NCBI RefSeq assembly: GCF_014697025.1
Contig: NZ_JACJRC010000002.1
Location: forward strand, 1-64,000
Length of the DNA: 64,000 bases
Direction: 5' to 3'
DNA from: Alkalinema sp. FACHB-956
GTDB taxonomy: Bacteria; Cyanobacteriota; Cyanobacteriia; Leptolyngbyales; Leptolyngbyaceae
In this document: piece after piece, positions 20,158 to 29,755 of the stretch
Layout of the letters: each line of letters starts with the position of its first letter
How positions within the stretch are numbered: position 1 is the stretch's first letter
Notes under the pieces: generated by a model
The model's input: the letters and a program-made list of their open reading frames with translations, nothing else
The model's database searches: none
What the model was told of the DNA's origin: nothing
Made by a program: the position numbers and the translations under genes

Positions 20158-20508
20158 ATGCGTCACCGTTGTAAGGTTCCCCAATTGGGAAGACCAGCGG
20201 ATCAGCGCAAGGCACTGCTGCGTGCCCTGACGACTGAACTGATTCGTAACGGTCGGATCACGACCACCAAAGCCCGCGCCCAAGCTGTTCGCTCTGAAGC
20301 TGAACATATGATTACGCTGGCCAAGGATGGTTCCTTAGCTGCCCGTCGGCAAGCTTTGGGATATATGTATGACAAGCAGCTTGTCCATGCTCTGTTTGAG
20401 CAAGCGGGTGAGCGCTATGGTAACCGGAATGGTGGTTACACTCGCATTCTGCGAACGGTCTCCCGTCGGGGAGACAATGCTCAGATGGCGATCATTGAGC
20501 TGGTTTAA
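20158..20508 (+). CDS. rplQ: 50S ribosomal protein L17
   Basis: 116 aa. bL17 is a large-subunit protein near the tunnel exit. It starts [20 protein letters not shown] and keeps [14 protein letters not shown] near the end. It sits between rpoA and truA, the usual order. Confidence 0.98.
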   Translation: MRHRCKVPQLGRPADQRKALLRALTTELIRNGRITTTKARAQAVRSEAEHMITLAKDGSLAARRQALGYMYDKQLVHALFEQAGERYGNRNGGYTRILRTVSRRGDNAQMAIIELV

Positions 20509-20526
20509 TTCAGCGCATCCAACGTC

Positions 20527-21381
20527 ATGGTGAAGGCTGCTGCTGATCTAGATAACCAACGAGTTGCCCTTGTGGTGCAATACCTGGGAACTCATTTCTA
20601 TGGTTGGCAGCGCCAGCTCAACCAACGAACGGTGCAGGAAGAGTTAGAGACGGCGATCGCGGCGGTTCTCTCCCAAAAGCGGGTGGTGATCCATGCCGCA
20701 GGACGGACGGATACCGGTGTTCATGCCGCAGCTCAGGTGGTGCATTTCGATGCCCAAACCTACATTCCTGCCCATCGCTGGATGGGAATTCTCAACCGTC
20801 GATTACCTGCTGATATTGTCATCCGTGCGGCTGTTCCCGTTCCAGCCACCTGGCATGCTCGATTCTCGGCAACCTATCGGCGCTACCGTTATACCTTGTA
20901 TACGGCTTCCCGTCCCAATCTGTTTGTTGCACCCTTGGCTTGGCATTACTACCATGAGCCTCTAGATCATGAGCGGATTCAGAAAGCATTGGATCCCTTA
21001 GTCGGTCGCCATCACTTAGCTGCGTTCCACCGTGCAGGGTCTAAGCGCCCCCACTCCTGGGTGGATGTACAGGAAGCCTTTTGCAAGCGCCAAGGGGATT
21101 TTCTGACCATTGAGGTGCAGGCTAGTGGTTTTCTGTATGGCATGATGCGTCTCCTGGTGGGGCTGCTCGTGCAGGTGGGACGTGGCGATCGCACCCCAGA
21201 GGAATTCACGGAATTGTGGATGTCGGAACGCCGCGAGGATGTGAAATACGCCGCTCCGCCCCAAGGTTTGTGTTTACTTCGCGTGGGTTATGACGACAAT
21301 CCTTTCCCGCCGGAAGCCTGGTTTGATACACAGCCACAGTTGGTTTTGCCGCCTGAAAAACCAGATGTTTGGATGAGCTAA
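20527..21381 (+). CDS. truA: tRNA pseudouridine(38-40) synthase TruA
   Basis: 284 aa. TruA changes uridines 38-40 in the anticodon arm of many tRNAs to pseudouridine. The catalytic aspartate motif is GRTDTGVHA, and other family segments are LGTHFYGWQRQ and ATYRRYRYTLY. ATG start 18 bp after rplQ. It is part of the ribosomal cluster as in most cyanobacteria. Confidence 0.97.
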   Translation: MVKAAADLDNQRVALVVQYLGTHFYGWQRQLNQRTVQEELETAIAAVLSQKRVVIHAAGRTDTGVHAAAQVVHFDAQTYIPAHRWMGILNRRLPADIVIRAAVPVPATWHARFSATYRRYRYTLYTASRPNLFVAPLAWHYYHEPLDHERIQKALDPLVGRHHLAAFHRAGSKRPHSWVDVQEAFCKRQGDFLTIEVQASGFLYGMMRLLVGLLVQVGRGDRTPEEFTELWMSERREDVKYAAPPQGLCLLRVGYDDNPFPPEAWFDTQPQLVLPPEKPDVWMS

Positions 21382-21430
21382 TCGTTTCGTATGAGCTAAC
21401 AGGTATTCACTGTTTTGAAATCCTAGAGCA

Positions 21431-21883
21431 ATGGAAAAGACCTATCTCCCCTCTCAAGATGCTGAGCGCAATTGGTACGTCGTGGATGCGGCGGATCAGC
21501 GCCTGGGTCGCCTCGCTAGCGAAGTGGCACGGGTCCTGCGTGGTAAGAATAAGCCCAACTACACGCCTTCGATGGATGTGGGTGATTTTGTAATTGTGAT
21601 TAACGCTGAGAAAATCGCTGTAACGGGTAAGAAGCGCTCTCAGAAGCTCTATCGTCGCCACTCCGGTCGCCCCGGTGGGATGAAGGTAGAAACCTTTGAA
21701 AAGCTGCAAAATCGCTTGCCTGAGCGGATTATTGAAAAAGCGGTCAAGGGAATGCTGCCGAAAACCTCCTTGGGTCGCCAGTTGTTTACCAAGTTGAAGG
21801 TATACGCCGGAGCCGATCATCCCCATGCGGCTCAAAAGCCTGAAGTGCTGACGATCAACACGATTCCTGGAGGAGAAGGTTAA
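21431..21883 (+). CDS. rplM: 50S ribosomal protein L13
   Basis: 150 aa. uL13 is an early assembly protein. The family patterns [19 protein letters not shown] and [19 protein letters not shown] are present. It is followed by rpsI after 3 bp, the widely conserved pair. Confidence 0.98.
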   Translation: MEKTYLPSQDAERNWYVVDAADQRLGRLASEVARVLRGKNKPNYTPSMDVGDFVIVINAEKIAVTGKKRSQKLYRRHSGRPGGMKVETFEKLQNRLPERIIEKAVKGMLPKTSLGRQLFTKLKVYAGADHPHAAQKPEVLTINTIPGGEG

Positions 21884-21886
21884 GCC

Positions 21887-22291
21887 ATGGCAGAACAAGA
21901 TCGCGCAATGTATCAAGGAACCGGTCGTCGCAAGTCGGCGATCGCTCGGGTGCGGATCGTTCCCGGTAGTGGCCAAATTGTCATCAATGGCAAGCCCGGT
22001 GAAGAGTATCTGCAAGGCAATCCTGACTATCTGGCAGCGGCCAAAGCGCCCCTGGAAACCTTGGGTTTGGAAAATGACTACGACGTGTTGGTCAACGCCC
22101 ATGGTGGTGGTTTGACCGGCCAAGCTGATGCTATCAAGATGGGTGCGGCTCGGGCTCTGTGCCAATTGGATCCGGAAAACCGTTCTCCTTTGAAGAAGGA
22201 AGGTTTACTGACCCGGGATCCTCGGGCGAAGGAACGTCGCAAGTACGGTCTGCGCAAAGCTCGGAAAGCGCCTCAGTACTCCAAGCGCTAA
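21887..22291 (+). CDS. rpsI: 30S ribosomal protein S9
   Basis: 134 aa. uS9 reaches with its C-terminal tail to the P-site t[22 protein letters not shown] and the ending [18 protein letters not shown] are diagnostic. Confidence 0.98.
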   Translation: MAEQDRAMYQGTGRRKSAIARVRIVPGSGQIVINGKPGEEYLQGNPDYLAAAKAPLETLGLENDYDVLVNAHGGGLTGQADAIKMGAARALCQLDPENRSPLKKEGLLTRDPRAKERRKYGLRKARKAPQYSKR

Positions 22292-22305
22292 TTTTGGGCG
22301 GATGG

Positions 22306-22329
22306 AGGTGCGTTCTTCGGAGGGCACCT
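22306..22329 (+). terminator. Possible terminator after rpsI
   Basis: AGGTGC (22306-22311) pairs with GCACCT (22324-22329), followed by TTGTCTTT. It lies 15 bp past the rpsI stop. The stem is short, so it may be partial. Confidence 0.4.
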
Positions 22330-22433
22330 TTGTCTTTCAGCCGTTCTGGGGATGGGCAGCTTTTCAATCCTGCCTTGACCTAAACCCTCGATAGAAGTGT
22401 CAAAATAGTTTGTAGAAGATTGGAGCGATCGCA

Positions 22434-22646
22434 ATGCCGAAGCCTGGAATTCATCCCCAATGGCACGCCGAAGCCAAAGTAGTTTGTAACGGCGAAGAAG
22501 TTATGGTTGTGGGTTCGACCAAGCCCAACATGAATGTTGATGTCTGGTCTGGTAACCACCCCTTCTTCACCGGAACCCAAAAGATTATCGACACCGAAGG
22601 TCGAGTCGATCGGTTCATGCGGAAGTATGGCATGAAGCAAAAATAG
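22434..22646 (+). CDS. rpmE: 50S ribosomal protein L31 (zinc-free type)
   Basis: 70 aa. bL31 bridges the large and small subunits. Family features are MPKPGIHPQWHAEAKVVCNG and the SGNHPFFTG segment. Only one cysteine (residue 18) remains of the four that bind zinc in the C+ type, so this is a zinc-independent form, as is common in cyanobacteria. Confidence 0.95.
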   Translation: MPKPGIHPQWHAEAKVVCNGEEVMVVGSTKPNMNVDVWSGNHPFFTGTQKIIDTEGRVDRFMRKYGMKQK

Positions 22647-22664
22647 CTTCGGGCCTGAACTTTG

Positions 22665-22695
22665 GAAATCTCGCCTTCTTTGGGGGCGGGATTTC
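22665..22695 (+). terminator. Hairpin terminator after rpmE
   Basis: GAAATCTCGCC (22665-22675) pairs with GGCGGGATTTC (22685-22695, one G-T pair). It begins 19 bp after the rpmE stop and marks the end of the ribosomal block. Confidence 0.55.
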
Positions 22696-22770
22696 TGCGT
22701 TTATGGAGAGTTTGGCAATCTACTCAGCGGCAAGTTCTTTTTGCACCAATCTACTCAGCCCATCCCCGCA

Positions 22771-23322
22771 ATGACGATCGAACTTTTGCCCTTAACGCCC
22801 CAGTATTCAGACAGCCTTTGGGAAATGCTGATGTATGCGGCCCATGAACCGTCGATCGCCGCTGTGCAGCAGCAAGCTTGCCTAGTCAGGTATGGGGCAG
22901 ATTGGGGGCGATCGGGGGATTTGGGAGTGGTTGCGATCGGCCAAGGCCAAGCGATCGGGGCCGTCTGGTTGCGGTTAGGGTCGCCCAGTGATCCGGGGTT
23001 TGGCTGGGTGGCTGAGGGGATTCCCGAATTGGTGATGGGGGTACATCCCGATCGACGCAATCAAGGGATTGGCACCCAACTTCTGGCAAAATTACTGGAG
23101 ATGGCTCGCCACAACTATCCAGCGATTTGCCTCAATGTACGGGCAGAGAATCCCGCAATTCGACTGTATCAACGGTTTGGTTTTATACGAGTGGAAGGCA
23201 GTGACGTGATTAATCGAGTCGGAGGAGTTTCCTTCAATATGATCTGCGACTTAGCCGATCCTGAAGACTTAGCCCATTCTGGAACCCGTTATCCCTTGAC
23301 CGCGATGCCTGGGAAGCGATAG
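22771..23322 (+). CDS. GNAT-family N-acetyltransferase
   Basis: 183 aa from the ATG at 22771; the in-frame TTG ten codons upstream is not preferred. The GNAT fold is visible from the acetyl-CoA-binding motif A, VMGVHPDRRNQGIGTQLL, and motif B, NPAIRLYQRFGFIRV. It should transfer an acetyl group from acetyl-CoA to an amine, with an unknown acceptor (protein N-terminus, amino acid or small amine). It lies between rpmE and prfA with its own spacing on both sides. GC-rich HIP1 sites are dense inside it, so it looks native. Confidence 0.85.
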   Translation: MTIELLPLTPQYSDSLWEMLMYAAHEPSIAAVQQQACLVRYGADWGRSGDLGVVAIGQGQAIGAVWLRLGSPSDPGFGWVAEGIPELVMGVHPDRRNQGIGTQLLAKLLEMARHNYPAICLNVRAENPAIRLYQRFGFIRVEGSDVINRVGGVSFNMICDLADPEDLAHSGTRYPLTAMPGKR

Positions 23323-23424
23323 ATGACGGGGTTGTTCACCCCCAACTCCCACGATCGGACAAGCTGACTGAATCCCCTGAATTGAATTTCAGGTTCCACT
23401 ACGGTTAATGAAGGAGGGTATTCC

Positions 23425-24534
23425 ATGGCTGAAGCCTATTTACTCGAAAAACTCAATTCTGTTGAACAGACTTTTAATGAATTAACTCGCCGACTCGCAG
23501 ATCCGGATATTGCCACGGATCCCAATGAGTTTCAGCGGGTGGCAAAAACGCGATCGTCCTTGGAAGAAACGGTGACGGCCTATGATGACTGGAAAAAAGC
23601 CCAGGATGATTTAGTCGGTGCCCAGCAAATTCTCAAGGAGTCAGCCGGGGATCCAGAACTTCAGGAAATGGCCAGTCTGGAAGTGCAGGAATTGAAGGAG
23701 ACGATCGCGGATCTAGAAAATCGCCTCAAGATTTTGCTGCTGCCGAAGGATCCCAACGATGAGAAAAACATCATGCTGGAAATTCGCGCAGGCACTGGGG
23801 GTGACGAAGCCAGCATCTGGGCGGGAGACCTGTTGCGGATGTATACCTACTACGCCCAGGCCCAAGGCTGGAAGGCCAAACTGTTGAGCGAGTCGCTGGG
23901 AGATGCGGGCGGCTTCAAGGAAGTGGTGGTTGAAATTCAGGGCGATCGGGTTTACAGCAAGCTGAAGTACGAAGCGGGGGTGCATCGGGTCCAGCGGGTG
24001 CCTGCAACGGAAGCCTCTGGACGGGTGCATACGTCTACGGCAACAGTGGCGATTATGCCGGAAGTGGATGATGTGGAAATTCACATCGATCCGAAGGATA
24101 TTGAAATGAAAACGGCTCGATCGGGGGGTGCCGGTGGGCAGAACGTGAACAAGGTGGAAACGGCGGCGGATCTGTTCCACAAGCCGACGGGGATTCGGAT
24201 TTTTTGTACGGAAGAGCGATCACAGCTGCAAAACAAAGAACGGGCGATGCAAATTTTGCGGGCCAAGCTCTATGAAATGAAGCTGCAAGAGCAACAAGAT
24301 GCGATTTCCTCGGCACGGCGATCGCAGGTGGGAACGGGCGCACGATCGGAAAAGATTCGCACCTACAACTACAAAGACAACCGCGTCACCGATCACCGTT
24401 TGAATCAAAATTTTCCGCTTGCGTCTTCCCTAGATGGGGACATTGAAACGATCATTCAGACCTGCATTTCCCGTGATCAGCAGGATCAGCTAGAAGCGCT
24501 CGCAGCGGAAACGGAAGGAGCGGCTGTGGGCTAG
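23425..24534 (+). CDS. prfA: Peptide chain release factor 1
   Basis: 369 aa. RF1 reads UAA and UAG stop codons and triggers peptide release. The stop-recognition PAT tripeptide is visible in [20 protein letters not shown], and the catalytic GGQ in [18 protein letters not shown] follows the strong GAAGGAGGG site. Confidence 0.97.
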   Translation: MAEAYLLEKLNSVEQTFNELTRRLADPDIATDPNEFQRVAKTRSSLEETVTAYDDWKKAQDDLVGAQQILKESAGDPELQEMASLEVQELKETIADLENRLKILLLPKDPNDEKNIMLEIRAGTGGDEASIWAGDLLRMYTYYAQAQGWKAKLLSESLGDAGGFKEVVVEIQGDRVYSKLKYEAGVHRVQRVPATEASGRVHTSTATVAIMPEVDDVEIHIDPKDIEMKTARSGGAGGQNVNKVETAADLFHKPTGIRIFCTEERSQLQNKERAMQILRAKLYEMKLQEQQDAISSARRSQVGTGARSEKIRTYNYKDNRVTDHRLNQNFPLASSLDGDIETIIQTCISRDQQDQLEALAAETEGAAVG

Positions 24535-24585
24535 TCATCGGGTCGGCTCGAGATTGAATCGAGTCAGTTTGAAATTTGAGTAATG

Positions 24586-24621
24586 GACGCTGGAGTGTCT
24601 CGGCTAGGATGCTTCAGCGTC
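24586..24621 (+). terminator. Terminator after prfA
   Basis: GACGCTG (24586-24592) pairs with CAGCGTC (24615-24621), followed by TTTGTT, 52 bp after the prfA stop. Confidence 0.5.
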
Positions 24622-24651
24622 TTTGTTGATAAGGTTAATTCTGGCAGTAGT

Positions 24652-25290
24652 CTAAATTTCCGGCATAAAACAATCGGCTAAGACGATCGCGATTGCTGGA
24701 AAGGTCATGGGCGCGATCGTGTCTTGGGCGGTAAACACTTGTTCAATCTGATAGCGATCGCCATTGGGAGCCCGGAAGACCAAAACTTGATGATGATGAA
24801 TATCAATGACCCAATATTCTGGAATGTTGGCCTTGGCGTAAATGGAGGCTTTGTAATTGCGATCGTAATTTAAAGTAGAGGTTGCAACTTCAATCACCCA
24901 ATACACTTCATCTGAAGTGGGATGGCGATCGCGATATCGGTTGGGTGAAATTTTGACGATCGCAATATCGGGTTCGGGTTCAGAATAGTCAGAAAGGTTG
25001 ATGGGCAACCGTTGCCGAACCCAAGCCTTACCTGCAAATTTCATCACTAAATCATTGCCTACGCTAGAGATGATGGAGGCATGGGGGAGTTCCTGTGGAC
25101 TCATTTCCAGGATTTGTCCTTCTATTAATTCGACGCGATCGTGGGCATTCAGGAGGCCGAGGGTAACCATGCGATGGTACTCAGCTACTGTCCATCTACG
25201 CTGGGGGCGTTCTTTCCACTGCTGGGTGGGTTGTGCTTGCGTAGGTTGTGCTGGAACCATGCGATCGATCTCCCAATTAACAATTCCCAC
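24652..25290 (-). CDS. Uma2-family (DUF820) putative restriction-endonuclease-fold protein
   Basis: 212 aa. The fold is PD-(D/E)XK-like, with DRVELIEGQILEMSPQ near residue 55, PEPDIAIVKISPNRY in the middle, and WVIEVATSTLNYDRNYKASI carrying the E-V-A/x and later Lys positions. Uma2/DUF820 proteins are highly multiplied in cyanobacteria, often near mobile DNA, and their biochemical role is not settled. The N-terminus is Gln/Pro-rich. It stands alone upstream of the prfA terminator in the opposite orientation. Confidence 0.85.
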   Translation of the reverse strand: MGIVNWEIDRMVPAQPTQAQPTQQWKERPQRRWTVAEYHRMVTLGLLNAHDRVELIEGQILEMSPQELPHASIISSVGNDLVMKFAGKAWVRQRLPINLSDYSEPEPDIAIVKISPNRYRDRHPTSDEVYWVIEVATSTLNYDRNYKASIYAKANIPEYWVIDIHHHQVLVFRAPNGDRYQIEQVFTAQDTIAPMTFPAIAIVLADCFMPEI

Positions 25291-25437
25291 TTGGCTACCC
25301 TGATGCTATCGTAACCCACCTCATCTGCCTGACCTCAATTCAATATGCCAACAAAAAGGTGAGCCTTAAATCAGCCCACCTTGCAATTATCTACTTCATC
25401 ACCAATCTAATTCATCCTAGGGATCTAACCCAACTGC

Positions 25438-27765
25438 CTAGCCTTTCTTTTCAGGCATCATGCACTTATCGCTGTCACATCCAGCGGGGCCTTCTGCAAC
25501 GACTTCACCGGAATCATATTTCGCTAGCGCTGCATAGAAATTGTCCGTCTTGCGCCGTGCTAGAACATCCGCTGACAATTGCAAGTAGGTTGCCCGATCG
25601 ATCTTTTCAAACGGTAGACGGGGGAACGGTGCATCAAAGCGGGCTAACAGGGCTGCACTCATGTAACCATCATTGGTTGCCACTGCGTTGTAAATTGCAT
25701 TGGAAAGATCATCAATTTCGTCTTCCCGCAGTTCGATCGTGGCACTGGTGTTATGGGCTGTGTAGTATTTCTGCACCTGCATGTAGAAATCAAACTGTGC
25801 TGTTGCCGAAAATTGCTCGATCGCGACTTCATCAGCACCGGGAATATTGGCCCAGGGCACTTCCACCGGAATTTCCACCAGCCATTCTGTACAACGCGGA
25901 TCGAAGGGATCGTTCAGCAAGTTACCTTCATCGTCTTTATCTGATTGGGACGGAACAATGTTGTAACCGTAGTCCAAGCAAGCCAAAGCAACGGGATCGT
26001 TTTTCCGGAAGGTAATGCGACGGATGAACCGCTGGGCTTTGGGGGGGTGCCAACCGGATGATGCACCCGTGAGCAAACTCTTGGTGCCTGCGGGTTGTAC
26101 TGTCGTGCAACGGTTGGGGCGATGTAAACCATGACGATCGCAGTACTCCCCAACGACCTGATGGACGATCGCCTTCCAACGGCTGAGATATTCCTGTTCC
26201 TTCGCTTTGAATTCCAAGCCCTTCACGGTATCTGGCCGCCCTTCTGCCCACCAGTTCAGCCATTCCGTCCCAAAGGCGTTCACGAAGAAGTCAAACAGAC
26301 CCGTGAACGAAACCCCTACGATCGGATCTAGTTCCCGCGATCGGCGATAGCGAGGCTCAGTGAATTGATGATGCAAGAGTGCTGCAACGGTCAGAGCCCC
26401 CGCTGTAAAGGCTTCTTCCTGTTCTTGGAGATTATGCGGATCAATTTGGTTTAAATGTACTTCCGCCAAATTACAGTGGAAGTCTTCTCCTAAAATTTCT
26501 CCGCAGGGATTTAAACCATAACGACCCAAACGATGTTCTAGTTCGTCCTGGGGCATGTTTGGCGCAAGCTTGAGGAGAAAGGCTGCACCTTGATCCGATT
26601 CATAGGCGGTCATGAATTGAAGCTGCTGCTCACGACTTGGCAATAAGTCTGCATTTGATCGCGCGATCGCTTCCGGCGCGTACTGAATTGCACCTTCGCC
26701 CGAATAAAATTGCTTACGAACGGCGTCTTCAACTTCTTGCTTCGTGGGTTTGCGGTGGTATACACGGGTGTGATTCGCCATCCGTAGTGCATCCCGTTCC
26801 GGGTCAATTCGCCAATTGCCATCTTCGCCCTGTTGCCAAAGGTTATCTTTAGCCATGGCGAAAGCTTGATCTTCACTGTTGCCTTGACGCATCCCCGCAC
26901 TGCGCCTAATGTTTCCGGCTACGACACAGGCAGCGGCTTCGTCGATTAACAAACAGCATTCCACTGGAGTTAACTTTCGCCCGATCGCTTTGTTTAAAAT
27001 TTGCGCACAGCGATCGTACAAGCTGGGTAGCTTAATCGGATTTGCTACGCCACCGAAGCCCTTCAGTTTTTCCCCAGCAGGCCGGACATTGCCCAGATCC
27101 ACCGTGACTTCCACGTCGCCGGTGAAGCGATCGTCCGTGGAAAGTTCCAACAGTCCTTGGTAGGAATCCACCCAACCCCGGCGGCTATCGCCGACCACGA
27201 TCGTGACTTGGTTGCCGTTGAAGGTAATTTCGGTTTTCTGTTGGCGCTCATCGACTGGAACGGTGCCAATGCCCCAACCCAATTTCACGGTTAAACGGTT
27301 GCGAATGGCCGGTAAGCGATCGGTGTATTTCGGCTCCAGAATTGCGCCTGTCCCGCAGCCCATCATCGCCAAGTCCATCATCAGCCCAAAGGCTTGCCAG
27401 TCGATGACATTAGTGGACGTGCAATTATAGGCCCCGGAGAAATTTTCCTGCTTCGTGATCCATTCCGTACCGCCGACCCACAGCCAGCGCCCTGATGGCA
27501 GACACTTGAGCTGCTGCTGCATCCGATCGACCAAGGCCGTTTCTTCCGACGTAAACTGGCCCAGTGCGACCAGCCCTTGGAGGGTGCGGGTGGTCACCTC
27601 TGCCCAAGACTCACGGCGAGACTCGCTGAGTTTGCGGCTGTAGGTGCGATAGAAGACTGGGTTGGCTGCGGGGGCAGAGGCCGGAAACTGCCCGTTTAAT
27701 TGCGCAGCAGCATCTACATCACCCAGACTTACCTGGGGCCTAGTACGCTCAATGTCTTGAACCAT
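25438..27765 (-). CDS. nrdJ: Adenosylcobalamin-dependent ribonucleoside-triphosphate reductase
   Basis: 775 aa, the monomeric class II ribonucleotide reductase. It reduces NTPs to dNTPs using coenzyme B12 to make a thiyl radical. Seen directly: Cys115 in FSGAYNCTSTNV (one of the redox cysteine pair), the active-site Asn419-Cys421-Glu423 in LNPCGEILG, and a C-terminal shuttle pair CDSDKC close to the end. The length fits the RTPR family. No cobalamin riboswitch was recognised upstream. It makes DNA precursor supply dependent on B12 or pseudo-B12. Confidence 0.96.
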   Translation of the reverse strand: MVQDIERTRPQVSLGDVDAAAQLNGQFPASAPAANPVFYRTYSRKLSESRRESWAEVTTRTLQGLVALGQFTSEETALVDRMQQQLKCLPSGRWLWVGGTEWITKQENFSGAYNCTSTNVIDWQAFGLMMDLAMMGCGTGAILEPKYTDRLPAIRNRLTVKLGWGIGTVPVDERQQKTEITFNGNQVTIVVGDSRRGWVDSYQGLLELSTDDRFTGDVEVTVDLGNVRPAGEKLKGFGGVANPIKLPSLYDRCAQILNKAIGRKLTPVECCLLIDEAAACVVAGNIRRSAGMRQGNSEDQAFAMAKDNLWQQGEDGNWRIDPERDALRMANHTRVYHRKPTKQEVEDAVRKQFYSGEGAIQYAPEAIARSNADLLPSREQQLQFMTAYESDQGAAFLLKLAPNMPQDELEHRLGRYGLNPCGEILGEDFHCNLAEVHLNQIDPHNLQEQEEAFTAGALTVAALLHHQFTEPRYRRSRELDPIVGVSFTGLFDFFVNAFGTEWLNWWAEGRPDTVKGLEFKAKEQEYLSRWKAIVHQVVGEYCDRHGLHRPNRCTTVQPAGTKSLLTGASSGWHPPKAQRFIRRITFRKNDPVALACLDYGYNIVPSQSDKDDEGNLLNDPFDPRCTEWLVEIPVEVPWANIPGADEVAIEQFSATAQFDFYMQVQKYYTAHNTSATIELREDEIDDLSNAIYNAVATNDGYMSAALLARFDAPFPRLPFEKIDRATYLQLSADVLARRKTDNFYAALAKYDSGEVVAEGPAGCDSDKCMMPEKKG

Positions 27766-28147
27766 GTGGGGACTCCTGAGGACAGATCACAGATCAATAT
27801 AGTAGTACGTATGCTTTATCATTCCAAGGCACACGCTACCGATAGTGTGAAGGTTGTTATGGGAACTCAATATAGCCTAATGCTCTTCAGATTGTGTAGT
27901 AATTTTTTGAGTTCCTTGCTGGGCGATGGGCGTTGAGCCGATGGGTGTTGTCGTCAGACTCAAGAAGTCACGATCTAGAGGCTACTAAGGATGTCAAGGG
28001 TTCTTGACGCCCAACCATAGAGAACCGCTTGAATCATGAGGTCTTCATTACTTTTCTCGGAAGACAATCTTTTTTCTTTGATGGGATTGCTACAGTAGCA
28101 ACTAAGGCAATTGCATCAAATAATACCAACCTATCTCCGGAGTTCCT
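27766..28147. other. Divergent intergenic region nrdJ / secreted protein
   Basis: 382 bp without a convincing gene. It should hold promoters for nrdJ (minus) and for the gene at 28148 (plus). The B12-box (GCCACTG-type) and the multi-helix shape of a cobalamin riboswitch were looked for and not seen. Confidence 0.4.
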
Positions 28148-28762
28148 ATGAAATCAACGATCGCACGTGTTACCTGTCTCCTCGCTTGTGTAGGCATCAC
28201 TCAGTCAACACCGAAGGTTCAAGCCCAGCTTCCGGATCCGGGGTTGGCGAATCCCACGAGCCAGCCGACCGCAAGGCAGCTCCTGGCGTTGCAAGCTTCC
28301 GGCTTACGGGTGGCCTTACCGAGTTTCGTTCCTGAGGGTTTTCGTCTCCATCAAGTCTTCATAACAACTCGTCGATCGTCCCGGCTGGGAGGCTATAACT
28401 ATACAGCGATTTACGAGAAAGTTGCTGGTGCACAAACCCAATGCTTCGCGATCGAAGCGACTTCCGGCGGCATTGGTGATTTGCCCCCGTCCAAAATAGC
28501 CAGCTATCCCATTAACGCTAAAGCATCCCAGTTTAGCCAGGGCAGCTTAGAAGTCGATCAATACGGTAAATCCACGACTCCAACGCTATTATCCAGCTGG
28601 TTAAGCGATACTACGATAGCTGCGCCCGCAGCATTCTACCGCTTCACCGGTGCAGGTGTGATTCCAGAATTAGCTCAATGTAGTAACCTATCTCCCCAAG
28701 AAGCGGTCACAGTGATAGAGTCACTACAATATGTTCCGGTTTTCAATCCTGTAAATCCATGA
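28148..28762 (+). CDS. Secreted hypothetical protein
   Basis: 204 aa with an N-terminal signal peptide (MKSTIARVTCLLACVGITQS, cleavage probably near VQA-QLP). The mature part has a VALPSFVPEGFRLHQVFITT stretch like that of some small exported cyanobacterial proteins, and two cysteines that could form a disulfide. No family is recognised and the function is unknown. Its stop overlaps the next ATG by 4 bp (ATGA), so it is cotranslated with the PPOX protein. Confidence 0.7.
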   Translation: MKSTIARVTCLLACVGITQSTPKVQAQLPDPGLANPTSQPTARQLLALQASGLRVALPSFVPEGFRLHQVFITTRRSSRLGGYNYTAIYEKVAGAQTQCFAIEATSGGIGDLPPSKIASYPINAKASQFSQGSLEVDQYGKSTTPTLLSSWLSDTTIAAPAAFYRFTGAGVIPELAQCSNLSPQEAVTVIESLQYVPVFNPVNP

Positions 28763-29340
28763 CGTTGGCTCCTTGGCGATCGCCCCTGGCCCGTGCCCTC
28801 CACCGCAATCGTGCCCAACTGGAAAGCCGTTATGCCCAACTAGCCACGGTCCGTCCCGATGGCCGACCGGCAAATCGCACGATCGTTTTCCGGGGCTTCT
28901 GGGGCGAAACTAATCAACTGAAATTTATTACCGATGTCCGCAGCGAAAAGGTGCAACACTACCAAAATTCTCGCTGGGCGGAGTTGTGTTGGTATTTCCA
29001 AAAAACTCGGGAGCAGTTTCGGATCCTAGGAGAATTGCGATTAGTCACAGCGACGGAAACTGAGGCGGCTTGGCAAGCGGCCCGATCTCAAACCTGGCAG
29101 GAATTATCCGATCGGGCGCGATCGCAGTTTGCTTGGCCTACACCGGCTCAACCCCGCGCGCCTCAAGCCTCTTTTACAGCATCACCCTTGGATCCTGAGC
29201 AGCCATTGGATTCCTTTTGTTTCCTATTGCTGGATCCTATACGAGTTGATCACTTGGAATTGCGAGGCGACCCGCAAAACCGTTGGATCTACGATCGCCC
29301 CGCTGATTCAGAATGGCAAGTGCAGTCGGTCAATCCGTAA
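28759..29340 (+). CDS. PPOX-type FMN-dependent flavoprotein (Npun_F5749-like)
   Basis: 193 aa. The protein has the split-barrel flavin-binding fold of the pyridoxamine-5-phosphate oxidase superfamily: RYAQLATVRPDGRPANRTIV, then FITDVRSEKVQHYQNS and LCWYFQKTREQFRILGEL, ending with a short PdxH-like C-terminal domain. It resembles the cyanobacterial Npun_F5749 group rather than true PdxH. The reaction is unknown; an FMN-linked oxidation or reduction is expected. Start overlaps the preceding stop (ATGA). Confidence 0.85.
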   Translation: MTLAPWRSPLARALHRNRAQLESRYAQLATVRPDGRPANRTIVFRGFWGETNQLKFITDVRSEKVQHYQNSRWAELCWYFQKTREQFRILGELRLVTATETEAAWQAARSQTWQELSDRARSQFAWPTPAQPRAPQASFTASPLDPEQPLDSFCFLLLDPIRVDHLELRGDPQNRWIYDRPADSEWQVQSVNP

Positions 29341-29353
29341 GCCACTGCCTTGT

Positions 29354-29755
29354 TTATTTCTTGGTGTGGAAATATTTGATGGTCTTTGTAATTTGTGTCA
29401 TTTTCAGATTGTCTGGATCGACATGATGGCAGGAGGCATCGTGTTCATTGGTGCAGATTACGGCCCAACCAAAGTCATCAATGCCCATAAAGGCGTAGCC
29501 TGACTTGCGTTTCAGAAAATAGCCTTTCAAATCACGGGTGCCCGGTTTGATCGCCACTTGAGATCTAATTACTTCCAACGTGCGGAGGTGATCGGGATGC
29601 ACGCGGTGCATGGTTTGCTCAGAATTATTGGCGCGAATCACCGCCCAACCAAAGGTGTCATTCATTTCAATCAATTCGTATTCGATCGTAGAGTCTAGCA
29701 AATCACCTCGATGGTTCCGGGTCTCATTCTCAATCCGAATGGTTTGTTGCAACAT
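29354..29755 (-). CDS. Small two-repeat hypothetical protein
   Basis: 133 aa. The protein is an internal duplication: FGWAVIRANNSEQTMHRVHP in the first half matches FGWAVICTNEHDASCHHVDP in the second, each followed by an L/M-rich strand and then a variable stretch. Each copy looks like a small beta module of about 60 residues. No membrane segment or signal peptide. No named family recognised. It converges with the PPOX gene. Confidence 0.65.
   Translation of the reverse strand: MLQQTIRIENETRNHRGDLLDSTIEYELIEMNDTFGWAVIRANNSEQTMHRVHPDHLRTLEVIRSQVAIKPGTRDLKGYFLKRKSGYAFMGIDDFGWAVICTNEHDASCHHVDPDNLKMTQITKTIKYFHTKK

Noticed and set aside
24652-25290. Uma2-like gene as part of a defence system
   Set aside because: It stands alone between housekeeping genes; such genes are highly multiplied in cyanobacteria, and nothing next to it suggests a defence operon.
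27766-28147. Cobalamin riboswitch before nrdJ
   Set aside because: Expected because the enzyme needs B12, but no B12-box or multi-helix fold was recognised.
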